From JBHHXG01 sp046756985 (GTDB lineage Bacteria > Pseudomonadota > Zetaproteobacteria > Mariprofundales > Mariprofundaceae): 17,450 bases of DNA. The notes under the pieces were generated by a model. That model worked only from the letters and a program-made list of their open reading frames with translations, was not told where the DNA came from and did no database searches. The stretch covers positions 1 to 17,450 of the forward strand of contig JBHHXG010000037.1 in assembly GCA_046756985.1 (NCBI GenBank). The letters run 5' to 3'. Shown in pieces: positions 7,660 to 13,644 of the stretch (positions are counted from its first letter, which is position 1; every line of letters starts with the position of its first letter). Position numbers and translations under genes: made by a program.

Positions 7660-8537
7660 CCGAGATTTTCTCTTAACCGTTTAACGGAGCGCTCCGAACG
7701 CTTGTTGATATAGTTTTCCAGTTGGGCAAAGGTCTGGGGGTGGCGCTGATGCAGCGTAGACATAGTATCCTTGTCCAGCATTAATGCGTCCAGATCGCTG
7801 GCTGCAATGGCGGAATAGGCGAGAGCGGTTCCGTTTTTCTGCACGACCTCTCCAATCATGTCATTGTCGCGGCGAATCTCCAGCAACACCTCGGCCTTGA
7901 CCTTATTTAGATAGCGTACTTCGACTTCACCGGACAGGATCAGGTAAACGCCAGTCGGCGCATTCCCTTGAGAAAAAATACGGGAACCGCGCTCGAAAAA
8001 ACGGATTGGCAGTTCTTTTGCAAGGGCAGTACGGGTGTCTGCAGGCAGTTCCTGGAAGACCGGATGACTGAAGAAGAAGCTGTCCAGCATGCGACAGGTC
8101 AGCAACGCATTCAGGTGCTTTTTGAACGCGGCATCAACTTCCAGCACCTGTTGCACGGCGGATAACTCAACGCGGATGATGCGGCATGGCTCGGAAGTAT
8201 AGGCAGAGGCGTAGCGGGATTTTCTGCGCAGGGCACCGAATTCACCATATACATTTCCGGCACCCAGCTGGGTTATGATCTTTAACTGCGTTCCAACATG
8301 TTTGGCAATGGCCAGTTTACCACTTTCAATGAAATACATATCATGAGGGGCATCGCCCTCATGCAGCATTTCCACATCCTTGGATACATGCATGACACGG
8401 CTGGCTTCATTCAGAATGCGTAAATGAATGGGAGACATTCCTTTCAGAATGGGAAAGATATCAGCGTTAAGTAACGCTCTCTCGGTGGGCGGACGTACGC
8501 CTGACAGATCGAGAAAGTCAGTGTCTTTCGGGCTCAC
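7656..8537 (-). CDS. Protein with two cyclic nucleotide-binding-type (CNB/CRP-like) domains
   Basis: A 293-residue cytosolic protein made of two tandem cNMP-binding-type beta barrels at about residues 28-145 and 155-275, with no HTH, kinase, channel or other effector domain. In the first barrel the phosphate-binding cassette reads VYGEFGALRRKSRYASAY; E99 and R108 match the glutamate and arginine that hold the ribose and phosphate in CRP, so it may bind cAMP or cGMP. The second barrel has GEVVQKNGTALAYS, with glutamate 230 but no arginine, so it is probably degenerate. The C-terminus is a basic helix. The start is GTG 8537, set by a strong Shine-Dalgarno (AAAAGGAGGG on the minus strand). It has its own extended -10 promoter. 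It could be an adaptor or sensor; a class IIIb cyclase is encoded nearby. The partner is unknown. Confidence 0.85.
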   Translation of the reverse strand: MSPKDTDFLDLSGVRPPTERALLNADIFPILKGMSPIHLRILNEASRVMHVSKDVEMLHEGDAPHDMYFIESGKLAIAKHVGTQLKIITQLGAGNVYGEFGALRRKSRYASAYTSEPCRIIRVELSAVQQVLEVDAAFKKHLNALLTCRMLDSFFFSHPVFQELPADTRTALAKELPIRFFERGSRIFSQGNAPTGVYLILSGEVEVRYLNKVKAEVLLEIRRDNDMIGEVVQKNGTALAYSAIAASDLDALMLDKDTMSTLHQRHPQTFAQLENYINKRSERSVKRLRENLG

Positions 8538-8540
8538 TGC

Positions 8541-8550
8541 CCCTCCTTTT
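8541..8550 (-). promoter_or_regulatory. Strong ribosome binding site of the CNB-domain gene
   Basis: Read on the minus strand the sequence is AAAAGGAGGG, 3 bases before GTG 8537 (the GGAGG core is 4 bases away). It is close to the ideal anti-Shine-Dalgarno complement and decides the GTG start. Confidence 0.85.
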
Positions 8551-8552
8551 GG

Positions 8553-8568
8553 GTGCAGAAAACTGCAC
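8553..8568 (-). repeat. Perfect 6-bp inverted repeat in the 5' leader of the CNB-domain gene
   Basis: GTGCAG and CTGCAC are separated by AAAA on the plus strand (TTTT in the transcript). The hairpin would form within about 10-25 bases of the predicted transcript start and end 2 bases before the purine-rich Shine-Dalgarno tract. It could be a protein operator or an mRNA 5' stabiliser. It is not a LexA box, because the outer CTGT/ACAG symmetry is absent. Confidence 0.5.
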
Positions 8569-8585
8569 AGTAAATGTAAAGCGCG

Positions 8586-8594
8586 ATTATAGCA
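8586..8594 (-). promoter_or_regulatory. Extended -10 promoter for the CNB-domain gene
   Basis: On the minus strand the sequence is TGCTATAAT: a perfect TATAAT preceded by the extended TGn element, about 49 bases upstream of GTG 8537. No good -35 is present at 16-18 bases; the best partial match (TTGTGT) is 19 bases away. This fits an extended -10 type of sigma-70 promoter. The predicted transcript start is near 8579. The 12-base ATGAATATGCTT sequence lies just upstream, at 8626-8615. Confidence 0.65.
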
Positions 8595-8607
8595 TATAAT
8601 TAGTCAT

Positions 8608-8634
8608 GTTACACAAGCATATTCATGTTGTAAC
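8608..8634 (-). repeat. Inverted repeat GTTACA-N15-TGTAAC upstream of the CNB-gene promoter
   Basis: The 6-base arms lie at 8608-8613 and 8629-8634 and overlap the region where a -35 box or an activator would sit. A TCATGTT direct repeat (8604-8610 and 8623-8629) is interleaved with it. No T-run follows on either strand, so it does not look like a terminator. An operator role is possible but unsupported beyond position. Confidence 0.3.
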
Positions 8635-8668
8635 TGAAAACGGACGCTTAACTATCTGGAACTGAAAG

Positions 8669-9802
8669 CTAGGCTACTTCCAGCCGGCGCTGGTATCGGG
8701 TCAGGTTCTCACATCCGTGTTCGCGAACCACGACCAAATCTTCCAATCGGACACCGCCAAGTGAGGGGTAATACAAACCAGGCTCGACGGTTACAACATG
8801 ACCGGCCTTGAGATATGCGTCATGCATCGAAATACGTGGCTTCTCATGAATATCCAGCCCAACCCCGTGTCCTGTGCCATGAAAGAATCCTGTCTGCCGG
8901 CCGCGGCGCATTTCTGTGGGAAAGCCCTGTGTTTCAAAGTGACCGCTGATGGCGCGGTGGATGACGGCACCATTCGCACCGGCTTTGACCATGCCCAGGC
9001 CGATGTCCTGACCTTCGCGTACGGTACGGTAAAGCCTCTTGATTTCTGTACTGGCCTTTCCCTTTACAAAGGTGCGCGTCATGTCCCCCCAGTAACCGCT
9101 GTCGAGCATACGTGGAAAAATATCAATAATAACAAGCTGATGCGCACGTACAAAGCCATACCCGATATTGTGCGGGTCAGCACTCTCTCTACCGCAAGCG
9201 ACAATCGTATGCGATGGGCTGGCACCATGCTGGATCAGCCAGGTTTCAATGACAGCGCGCACATGCTGTGATCTGATTTTTTTACCCGTATCCGGATGCA
9301 GCAGGATGCCATCGTTGCCCACACTGCAGTTTGCAAGAAATGTCTCTGCCTGGTGCATAGCGCGCTTTGCCATGCGTTCAGCCCGTGCCAGACAGAGAAT
9401 TTCATGTTCCGACTTGATGGCACGCCCCGGGAACAGTGAGCCGGCCGCCGCTCGTACCTCAAAGCCCCAACCACGCAATTGTTCGGCATAAATAAGCGGA
9501 AAATGGCCCGGCACCTGTATTTTTGTGATGCCATGTGTCTTCAGGAAGGCTGCGGCAGTGCCGGCGGGAGCATCCTGCCATCCATGCTGGCGGGCCTTTT
9601 CCTGCCAGGGGACATCCAGATGCACGACATCCAGTCCGGACTGCTTGCGGGCGCGATCCACTTCCAGCGGCGAAAACAGGCCATGCCACTGCCCGTTAAA
9701 TCCAATGATGATAAAGGGATCAGGCACGAAAAGCCTGGCCACATACAGCATGTCGGCATCATGCTCAGATGCCGCTATCATCAATTGCGCCTTGGCGCTC
9801 AT
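8669..9802 (-). CDS. M24-family metallopeptidase (Xaa-Pro aminopeptidase-like)
   Basis: A cytosolic dinuclear-metal peptidase of the pita-bread fold, probably acting on Xaa-Pro peptide ends. ATG 9802 is used because it overlaps the yihY stop as ATGA; a longer open frame to 9961 would run through the end of yihY. That gives 377 residues. The N-terminal non-catalytic domain occupies about 1-130. All five metal ligands of the family are present: D227 in VIIDIF, D240 in GDMTRTF, H312 in the HGTGHGVGLDIHE stretch, E340 in TVEPGLY, and E354 in VRLEDLV. The two aspartates are 13 residues apart, versus 11 in E. coli PepP and human prolidase, because of the IDIFPRMLDSGYWGD form. I recall this form in a distinct M24 subgroup. 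It is probably the last gene of the yhbY-bolA-yihY row. Confidence 0.9.
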   Translation of the reverse strand: MSAKAQLMIAASEHDADMLYVARLFVPDPFIIIGFNGQWHGLFSPLEVDRARKQSGLDVVHLDVPWQEKARQHGWQDAPAGTAAAFLKTHGITKIQVPGHFPLIYAEQLRGWGFEVRAAAGSLFPGRAIKSEHEILCLARAERMAKRAMHQAETFLANCSVGNDGILLHPDTGKKIRSQHVRAVIETWLIQHGASPSHTIVACGRESADPHNIGYGFVRAHQLVIIDIFPRMLDSGYWGDMTRTFVKGKASTEIKRLYRTVREGQDIGLGMVKAGANGAVIHRAISGHFETQGFPTEMRRGRQTGFFHGTGHGVGLDIHEKPRISMHDAYLKAGHVVTVEPGLYYPSLGGVRLEDLVVVREHGCENLTRYQRRLEVA

Positions 9803-11163
9803 ATCAGTTCCGTGCCGTCGGTTGCCAGTTCGCGTTCTGATTCCTCGTCTTCTTTCTGGAGCAGGTCGTGCATACTGATGTTGGCCAGCAGCCCTTTTCG
9901 CTCCCGTTCCATGCGGAAATAAAGTCCGTTCAGTGTGCGCCCCAGCGGCGTTTGTTGCCATTCCTCCGGAATTTGCATGGGCGCATCATTGAGGGCATGG
10001 TGGATATCAATCAGGTGCAACTGATCGGCGTTCATGGTTGGCACCCAGCCTTCGGTTTCCCGGCTGCTGCCAATGTTCCGCAGCAGTCCCTGATGACATA
10101 GCTTATCCAGCCATTCCTGCAGAATATTGTTAGGCACGCCGGTCTCTGCCAGGAACGGTTCTGGATACAGGGCCTTACCTTCCTGCATCGCCTGTGTGGC
10201 CCGCAAAATGGCCAGGTAGGAGAAAAACTGCTGAACGCCGGGCTTCAGGAATGCGGACCGGCGTTTATGCGACTGCTCAGGATGCTGGAGGCAGAAGACG
10301 ACCTCCGCCCCAATCAGCACCATAACCCAGATCAGATACAGCCAGATCAGAAAAATCGGCAATGTACCCAGCGCACCGTACACACGCTCGTAACTGGCGA
10401 GTTCCGTGACATAGAAGGCGAAGCTTAATTTACTCAATTCGAACAGCGCGCCGGCAACCAGTCCGCCAACGAGTGAAAAACGAAAGGGGACATAGGTATT
10501 CGGCAGCATGTAGTACATGGCGGTCAGGGCCAGCGACGACATCAACCACGGAATCAGAAAGGGAATTTGGCCGATGGCAGATGCGCCTTCGGCGACATCC
10601 TGGATAATCGGCAGAGCGGTAAAATAGGACGTGATTGAAATCGAGGCACCAATCAGAACCGGCGCCAGGGTCAGTGTAGCCCAGAAAGTAATGAATTTGG
10701 AAAGTAGCGGTCGGGTACGGGAAATACGCCAGATATGATTGAACGACTCTTCCATGGTGTTTAATAGCGCAGTGGCGGTGACCAGCAGGCCGATAATACC
10801 GAAAATCGACAGCGCCGCGGCCTTGCTGGCAATTGCACCCAAATATCCCTGTACGACTTCCTGACTGGTAGGCAGCAGGAATTGTAACAGCGTGTTGCGA
10901 ATAAACTCCAAAGTGGCATTGAATGCCTGAAAGCTGGTAAAAACAGAAAAACCAAGCGCCACCAATGGTATGATGGCGAGCAGGGAGGCGAAGGCCAGAG
11001 CAGAAGCGCGCTCAATACAGTGGTCATTGAGAAAGCGCAGGATGATCCGATAGCAGAAACGCAGCGTGTTTGTAAAATGCCTTTTCAGGGCCGGCAGGCT
11101 GGCGATGTCGGCTACGTCCATTTCCAGGATACGGGTCAGTTGCTGTTTCAGTTGCTTGTTCAT
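9799..11163 (-). CDS. yihY: YihY/BrkB-family inner-membrane protein
   Basis: A 454-residue member of the YihY/virulence factor BrkB family, once mislabelled ribonuclease BN; the exact role is not settled. Six hydrophobic segments span about residues 35-290, starting with the family hallmark ERASALAFASLLAIIPLVAL near 51-70. Further conserved pieces are FNHIWRI, TSYFTALP, YYMLPNTYVPFR, and the final YGALGTLPIFLIWLYLIWVMVLIGAEV near 242-268. A soluble C-terminal region of about 170 residues contains a winged-helix-like stretch (AETGVPNNILQEWLDKLCHQGLL) that many longer relatives have. ATG 11163 lacks any Shine-Dalgarno and no other start exists before an in-frame stop at 11188-11190. The start lies 2 bases after the stop of the elbB remnant, so it is likely translated by coupling. 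The 3' end overlaps the M24 gene as ATGA. Confidence 0.9.
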   Translation of the reverse strand: MNKQLKQQLTRILEMDVADIASLPALKRHFTNTLRFCYRIILRFLNDHCIERASALAFASLLAIIPLVALGFSVFTSFQAFNATLEFIRNTLLQFLLPTSQEVVQGYLGAIASKAAALSIFGIIGLLVTATALLNTMEESFNHIWRISRTRPLLSKFITFWATLTLAPVLIGASISITSYFTALPIIQDVAEGASAIGQIPFLIPWLMSSLALTAMYYMLPNTYVPFRFSLVGGLVAGALFELSKLSFAFYVTELASYERVYGALGTLPIFLIWLYLIWVMVLIGAEVVFCLQHPEQSHKRRSAFLKPGVQQFFSYLAILRATQAMQEGKALYPEPFLAETGVPNNILQEWLDKLCHQGLLRNIGSSRETEGWVPTMNADQLHLIDIHHALNDAPMQIPEEWQQTPLGRTLNGLYFRMERERKGLLANISMHDLLQKEDEESERELATDGTELI

Positions 11164-11165
11164 GA

Positions 11166-11276
11166 TCAGCCAGTACGGCGCAGGGCCTCATGCCTCAGCG
11201 GGGTCAGTATGGTTCCATGAATCTCGCTGCCGTTCATGAAACTGCAGCCAGAAAACACAATGCCAACATTTGCCAT
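11166..11276 (-). pseudogene. elbB: elbB 5' remnant: 36-codon ORF ahead of yihY
   Basis: This open frame is too short for a usual ORF list but has an excellent ribosome binding site (GGGAGG at 11286-11281 on the minus strand) before ATG 11276. Its product begins MANVGIVFSGCSFMNGSEIH and continues GTILTPL. That matches the N-terminus of ElbB/YhbL (DJ-1/PfpI superfamily, about 217 residues in E. coli), which I recall as GVILSGCGVYDGSEIH followed by EAVLTLL, including the cysteine near residue 11. After about 27 residues the similarity ends and a short tail runs to TGA at 11168-11166, 2 bases before the yihY ATG. The remaining 85-90% of elbB is absent from the window. The simplest reading is a deletion that joined the elbB start to yihY. 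The intact RBS and frame suggest it now serves as a translated leader, or encodes a small protein. Confidence 0.7.
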
Positions 11277-11280
11277 GGCA

Positions 11281-11286
11281 CCTCCC
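11281..11286 (-). promoter_or_regulatory. Ribosome binding site of the elbB remnant
   Basis: GGGAGG on the minus strand lies 4 bases before ATG 11276. It is the only strong Shine-Dalgarno between bolA and yihY. It therefore probably recruits ribosomes for both the 36-codon remnant and, by coupling, yihY. Confidence 0.7.
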
Positions 11287-11320
11287 GTATGGTGACAAGT
11301 CAGAGTCTAAGCATATTCAT

Positions 11321-11355
11321 AGCATATGCGAAAGGCATTCGCGGCGATGTATGCT
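11321..11355. repeat. Imperfect stem-loop between bolA and the elbB remnant
   Basis: AGCATA at 11321-11326 pairs with TATGCT at 11350-11355. Inside, GCGAA (11328-11332) pairs with TTCGC (11338-11342) around a 5-base loop, leaving a lopsided internal loop of 1 versus 7 bases. On the minus strand no T-run follows, so it is not a standard terminator for bolA. It could be an mRNA-processing hairpin or a REP-like element. The remaining gap, 11277-11398, shows no convincing -35/-10 pair; TGCTATGAAT on the minus strand, at 11325-11316, is a weak extended -10 candidate. Confidence 0.4.
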
Positions 11356-11398
11356 GAAAAATGAGAAATATTCCGGCGTGAGTGTATCCGCACATCTT

Positions 11399-11668
11399 CT
11401 ATTCGTCAGGTGAAGCAGCATGGATACTCAGCGCGTGAATAGCATGGGCGAACTGATCCTTCAGCGCGTCATGTACCATGCGGTGCCGCTGAATACGCGA
11501 TTTACCCTTAAAACAGTTAGCAACGATATGTACTGAAAAATGGCCACCGCCACTTTCTATGGCGGCGGCATGTCCGACGTGCTTCCATGATTCATCCTCG
11601 ATATTCAGGGTGGTTGGCTGCAAGGTGTCCTGCAGCGCTTCATGAATCTGGCCGGTGCGGCCGTTCAT
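11399..11668 (-). CDS. bolA: BolA-family protein
   Basis: An 89-residue BolA-family protein, a cytosolic partner of monothiol glutaredoxins in Fe-S cluster handling and, in some species, a stress and morphology regulator. The fold markers are visible: a first helix with GQIHEALQDTLQPTTLNIED, then the conserved strand HVGHAAAIESGGGHFSVHIVA, followed by FKGKSRIQRHRMVHDAL and a last segment IHALSIHA. The RHR motif and the central HFSV histidine are those used by the family for ligand or cluster contact. ATG 11668 is chosen because it overlaps the yhbY stop as ATGA and has AGGAAAA upstream; a longer frame from 11725 would run back into yhbY. Pairing of bolA with an RNA-binding YhbY gene in one transcript is a little unusual. 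It may be bolA or a bolA-like paralogue such as ibaG; the sequence does not decide. Confidence 0.9.
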   Translation of the reverse strand: MNGRTGQIHEALQDTLQPTTLNIEDESWKHVGHAAAIESGGGHFSVHIVANCFKGKSRIQRHRMVHDALKDQFAHAIHALSIHAASPDE

Positions 11669-11943
11669 GAATTTTCCTGCGGTTGGCGATAGAAAATGAA
11701 TGTTTTGCCGATCTGATGCACACATTCAGCCCCTGTACGTTCGGCAAGCGCCATAGCATCTGCATGTCTGGCATCCTTATCCCCCTGTTGAATATGGATC
11801 TTTATCAGCCCATGGGTATCCAGCGCCAGGCGGGTTTCCTTTACTACATTGTCGGTGACCCCTTTCTGGCCGATACGGATCACCGGTTTCAGGTGATGTG
11901 CCTGGATCTTGAGCATTTTCTTTCGCTTGCTGGCTAGTGCCAT
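11665..11943 (-). CDS. yhbY: YhbY-family CRM-domain RNA-binding protein
   Basis: A 92-residue single-domain CRM protein that associates with pre-50S ribosomal particles in E. coli and is related to plant intron-splicing factors. Family marks are the basic start LASKRKKMLKIQAHHLKPVI, then the GxxG-type loop RIGQKGVT at about 24-31. Next come ALDTHGLIKIHI with QGDKD, ALAERTGAECVHQIGKTFIFYR, and a short tail. ATG 11943 is chosen because GGAGGT at 11953-11948 on the minus strand precedes it at a 4-base distance; ATGs at 11952 and 11967 lack such a site and would add residues not seen in the family. It is the first gene of the minus-strand row. In enterobacteria yhbY lies divergent to rlmE-ftsH, which are not visible here; instead the divergent neighbour is an adenylyl cyclase. 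Confidence 0.93.
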   Translation of the reverse strand: MALASKRKKMLKIQAHHLKPVIRIGQKGVTDNVVKETRLALDTHGLIKIHIQQGDKDARHADAMALAERTGAECVHQIGKTFIFYRQPQENS

Positions 11944-11947
11944 GCTT

Positions 11948-11953
11948 ACCTCC
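11948..11953 (-). promoter_or_regulatory. Ribosome binding site of yhbY
   Basis: GGAGGT on the minus strand lies 4 bases before ATG 11943. It settles the start against two in-frame upstream ATGs. Confidence 0.75.
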
Positions 11954-11977
11954 ATCAAGGGAAACACTGAACAAGTT

Positions 11978-12012
11978 TCATGAGCTGCGTTACTTCCAAT
12001 TGGGGCTCATGA
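11978..12012. repeat. Perfect 8-bp inverted repeat in the yhbY/cyclase divergent region
   Basis: TCATGAGC (11978-11985) and GCTCATGA (12005-12012) flank a 19-base spacer. A TTGACG on the minus strand at 12018-12013, next to the distal arm, resembles a -35 box for yhbY, but no good -10 sits at the right distance. The rest of the divergent region (to 12147) shows no firm promoter in either direction. The repeat could be an operator or an mRNA leader hairpin. Confidence 0.4.
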
Positions 12013-12147
12013 CGTCAACTTCTTCCCAGTGGCCGAGCTTATCGTAAAGTCTGACGGGGCGTAAGAATATCCATTACAGCGACCGTCATATTGGAAATAT
12101 TGCCTTTGCATCATTGCCCATGCGCGCAGATCAGATAGAGTGGCCTG

Positions 12148-13644
12148 ATGCCAGAACAGCAAAATAATGAGCACGGTGAAACCCGGCATGAGGAAGAGAA
12201 TCGCGAAGAACTGGCGCCACGATTTCCGATTCGCTGGCGTTGGACCATGCTGGTCGGTTTTGCTGTTGCGCTGGCCATTCTTGTGCTTTCCATGATTATT
12301 CTGGATATGGAACGTGATGCATGGCTGGAAAGCCAAGCCACGCAGGCCGAGGTGTTGGTTGAGCGACTGGGAGATGAGTTGAAAATCCCGATGCTGGCCG
12401 GGAGTGCGGCAGAGATTGATCTTATTGTTCAGGGTTTCTTGCAGAAGGTACCAGCCGTGATGGGCGTACATTTACACTTTCCGGATGGTGAAGATCAGCA
12501 TTTTGGCGACATCGGCCCTGACGACAAGCTGTTGGATAAAATACCTGGAGACAGAGAAATCAAGCGCCTGTCAACCAAGAACTTGTGGTTCGTAAAAAAA
12601 GTGCTGTATGCTGGAACAGCCGTTGGTTCTGTCGGAGTCCGCTATTCGGAGAAGGCTTGGGAAGAATTGGCTGGCCGTCTGGTGGTTCGCATGGCGCTTG
12701 CCGCAGGCTTGGTGATCATTCTTTCCAGTGTGCTGGTATACTGGATTGCCGGCCGCATGAGTCGGCCTTTGGAGATGCTGGCGGATGCGGCCCAGCATGT
12801 AGCCTATGGTGATTACAGTATCCGCCTGCCGGTTGCCGGCAATGATGAGGTTTCCGATGCCGTAAGCCATTTTAATGCCATGGTTGAGGAACTGGCGCAC
12901 AAAGAGGAGATTCGGGACGTGTTTGGCCGTTATCTGAATCCCAAGCTGGTGTCGGAAGTATTCGATGGCGGCGATATCAAGGCAGAAAACCGGCGTCATG
13001 AAGTTACGGTACTGTTTGCAGATATGGTGGGTTTTACGGCTTTTTCTGAATCTACATCCACCGAGGAAGTCATCGATGTGCTGAACAAGCATTTTGAGAT
13101 ATTCCACAGAATTATTGATTATTATGCCGGGCATGTGGATAAATATATTGGCGACGCTGTCATGGCCGTTTTTAATCACCCCAATGAAGATCCCGACCAC
13201 GCTCGACATGCAGCGATGGCTGGTCTGGCCATGAGTGTTGCCTGTAGCAAGCTGGGCGTGTTGCGCGAAAATGGTGAGCCGATTTCATTCCGTGTGGGGC
13301 TGAATCGTGGACAGGCTATTGTCGGCAGTATTGGCGCAGCCGAGCGACTGGAATATACAGTGATCGGCGATACCGTGAATGTTGCTTCGCGTATGGGAGG
13401 ACTCGGCGGCGGCGGCGAGGTAGTATTGTCGCGCTCAACGTATGACCATCTTGGAGAGGGGTTTTCCTTTGAAGGCATTGGAACGCGCGATATCAAGGGT
13501 GTTAGTGAAGCCATGACATGTGGAACGATTAAGGCCACCAGTGAGGCGGCACAGCGTAATATCGCACATGCGGTTGCGCTGGCATTTGATCTGACCCTGC
13601 CATCCGATGTGCGGCAGATCATCGGGGATTTCGACAGTGCATAA
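12148..13644 (+). CDS. Membrane-anchored HAMP-class IIIb adenylyl cyclase
   Basis: Makes a cyclic nucleotide, most likely cAMP, in response to a signal sensed outside the membrane. The 498 residues run: acidic cytosolic start 1-30, membrane helix about 32-53, a periplasmic domain about 54-179 of no recognised type, membrane helix about 180-201, HAMP linker about 202-254, and cyclase catalytic domain about 284-465. Metal aspartates are D292 (LFADMVGF) and D336 (KYIGDAVMAVF). The purine-specifying residues are K332 and T404 (YTVIGDTVN). A Lys/Thr pair marks class IIIb enzymes, several of which are bicarbonate-stimulated. The transition-state N411 and R415 are both present, so a complete active site can be formed by a homodimer. 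A glycine-rich GGLGGGGE replaces the usual loop after ASR. The start has only a weak RBS (GAGTGG). The 3' end overlaps the next lipoprotein gene by 8 bases. Confidence 0.93.
   Translation: MPEQQNNEHGETRHEEENREELAPRFPIRWRWTMLVGFAVALAILVLSMIILDMERDAWLESQATQAEVLVERLGDELKIPMLAGSAAEIDLIVQGFLQKVPAVMGVHLHFPDGEDQHFGDIGPDDKLLDKIPGDREIKRLSTKNLWFVKKVLYAGTAVGSVGVRYSEKAWEELAGRLVVRMALAAGLVIILSSVLVYWIAGRMSRPLEMLADAAQHVAYGDYSIRLPVAGNDEVSDAVSHFNAMVEELAHKEEIRDVFGRYLNPKLVSEVFDGGDIKAENRRHEVTVLFADMVGFTAFSESTSTEEVIDVLNKHFEIFHRIIDYYAGHVDKYIGDAVMAVFNHPNEDPDHARHAAMAGLAMSVACSKLGVLRENGEPISFRVGLNRGQAIVGSIGAAERLEYTVIGDTVNVASRMGGLGGGGEVVLSRSTYDHLGEGFSFEGIGTRDIKGVSEAMTCGTIKATSEAAQRNIAHAVALAFDLTLPSDVRQIIGDFDSA
13624..13628 (+). 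promoter_or_regulatory. Ribosome binding site of the helical-repeat lipoprotein gene
   Basis: GGGGA lies 8 bases before GTG 13637, inside the last codons of the cyclase gene. It supports a GTG start that gives a compact lipoprotein signal peptide. Confidence 0.6.

Noticed and set aside
8553..8570. LexA (SOS) box
   Set aside because: CTGT-N8-ACAG symmetry is absent; the palindrome is GTGCAG-N4-CTGCAC.
8608..8634. Terminator for the M24 gene
   Set aside because: The GTTACA/TGTAAC arms are short and AT-rich, with a 15-base loop and no following T-run on the minus strand.
8798..9271. 157-residue plus-strand open frame
   Set aside because: It runs antisense through the metal-binding core of the M24 peptidase and has no recognisable motif or RBS.
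9803..9961. Upstream extension of the M24 peptidase frame (53 extra residues)
   Set aside because: It would overlap the yihY coding end by 163 bases, and its residues are Arg/Gly/His-rich with no family similarity. The ATGA overlap at 9802 gives a full-length peptidase.
12571..13209. 212-residue minus-strand open frame
   Set aside because: It lies opposite the HAMP and catalytic regions of the cyclase, whose family residues are intact. It is a shadow frame.
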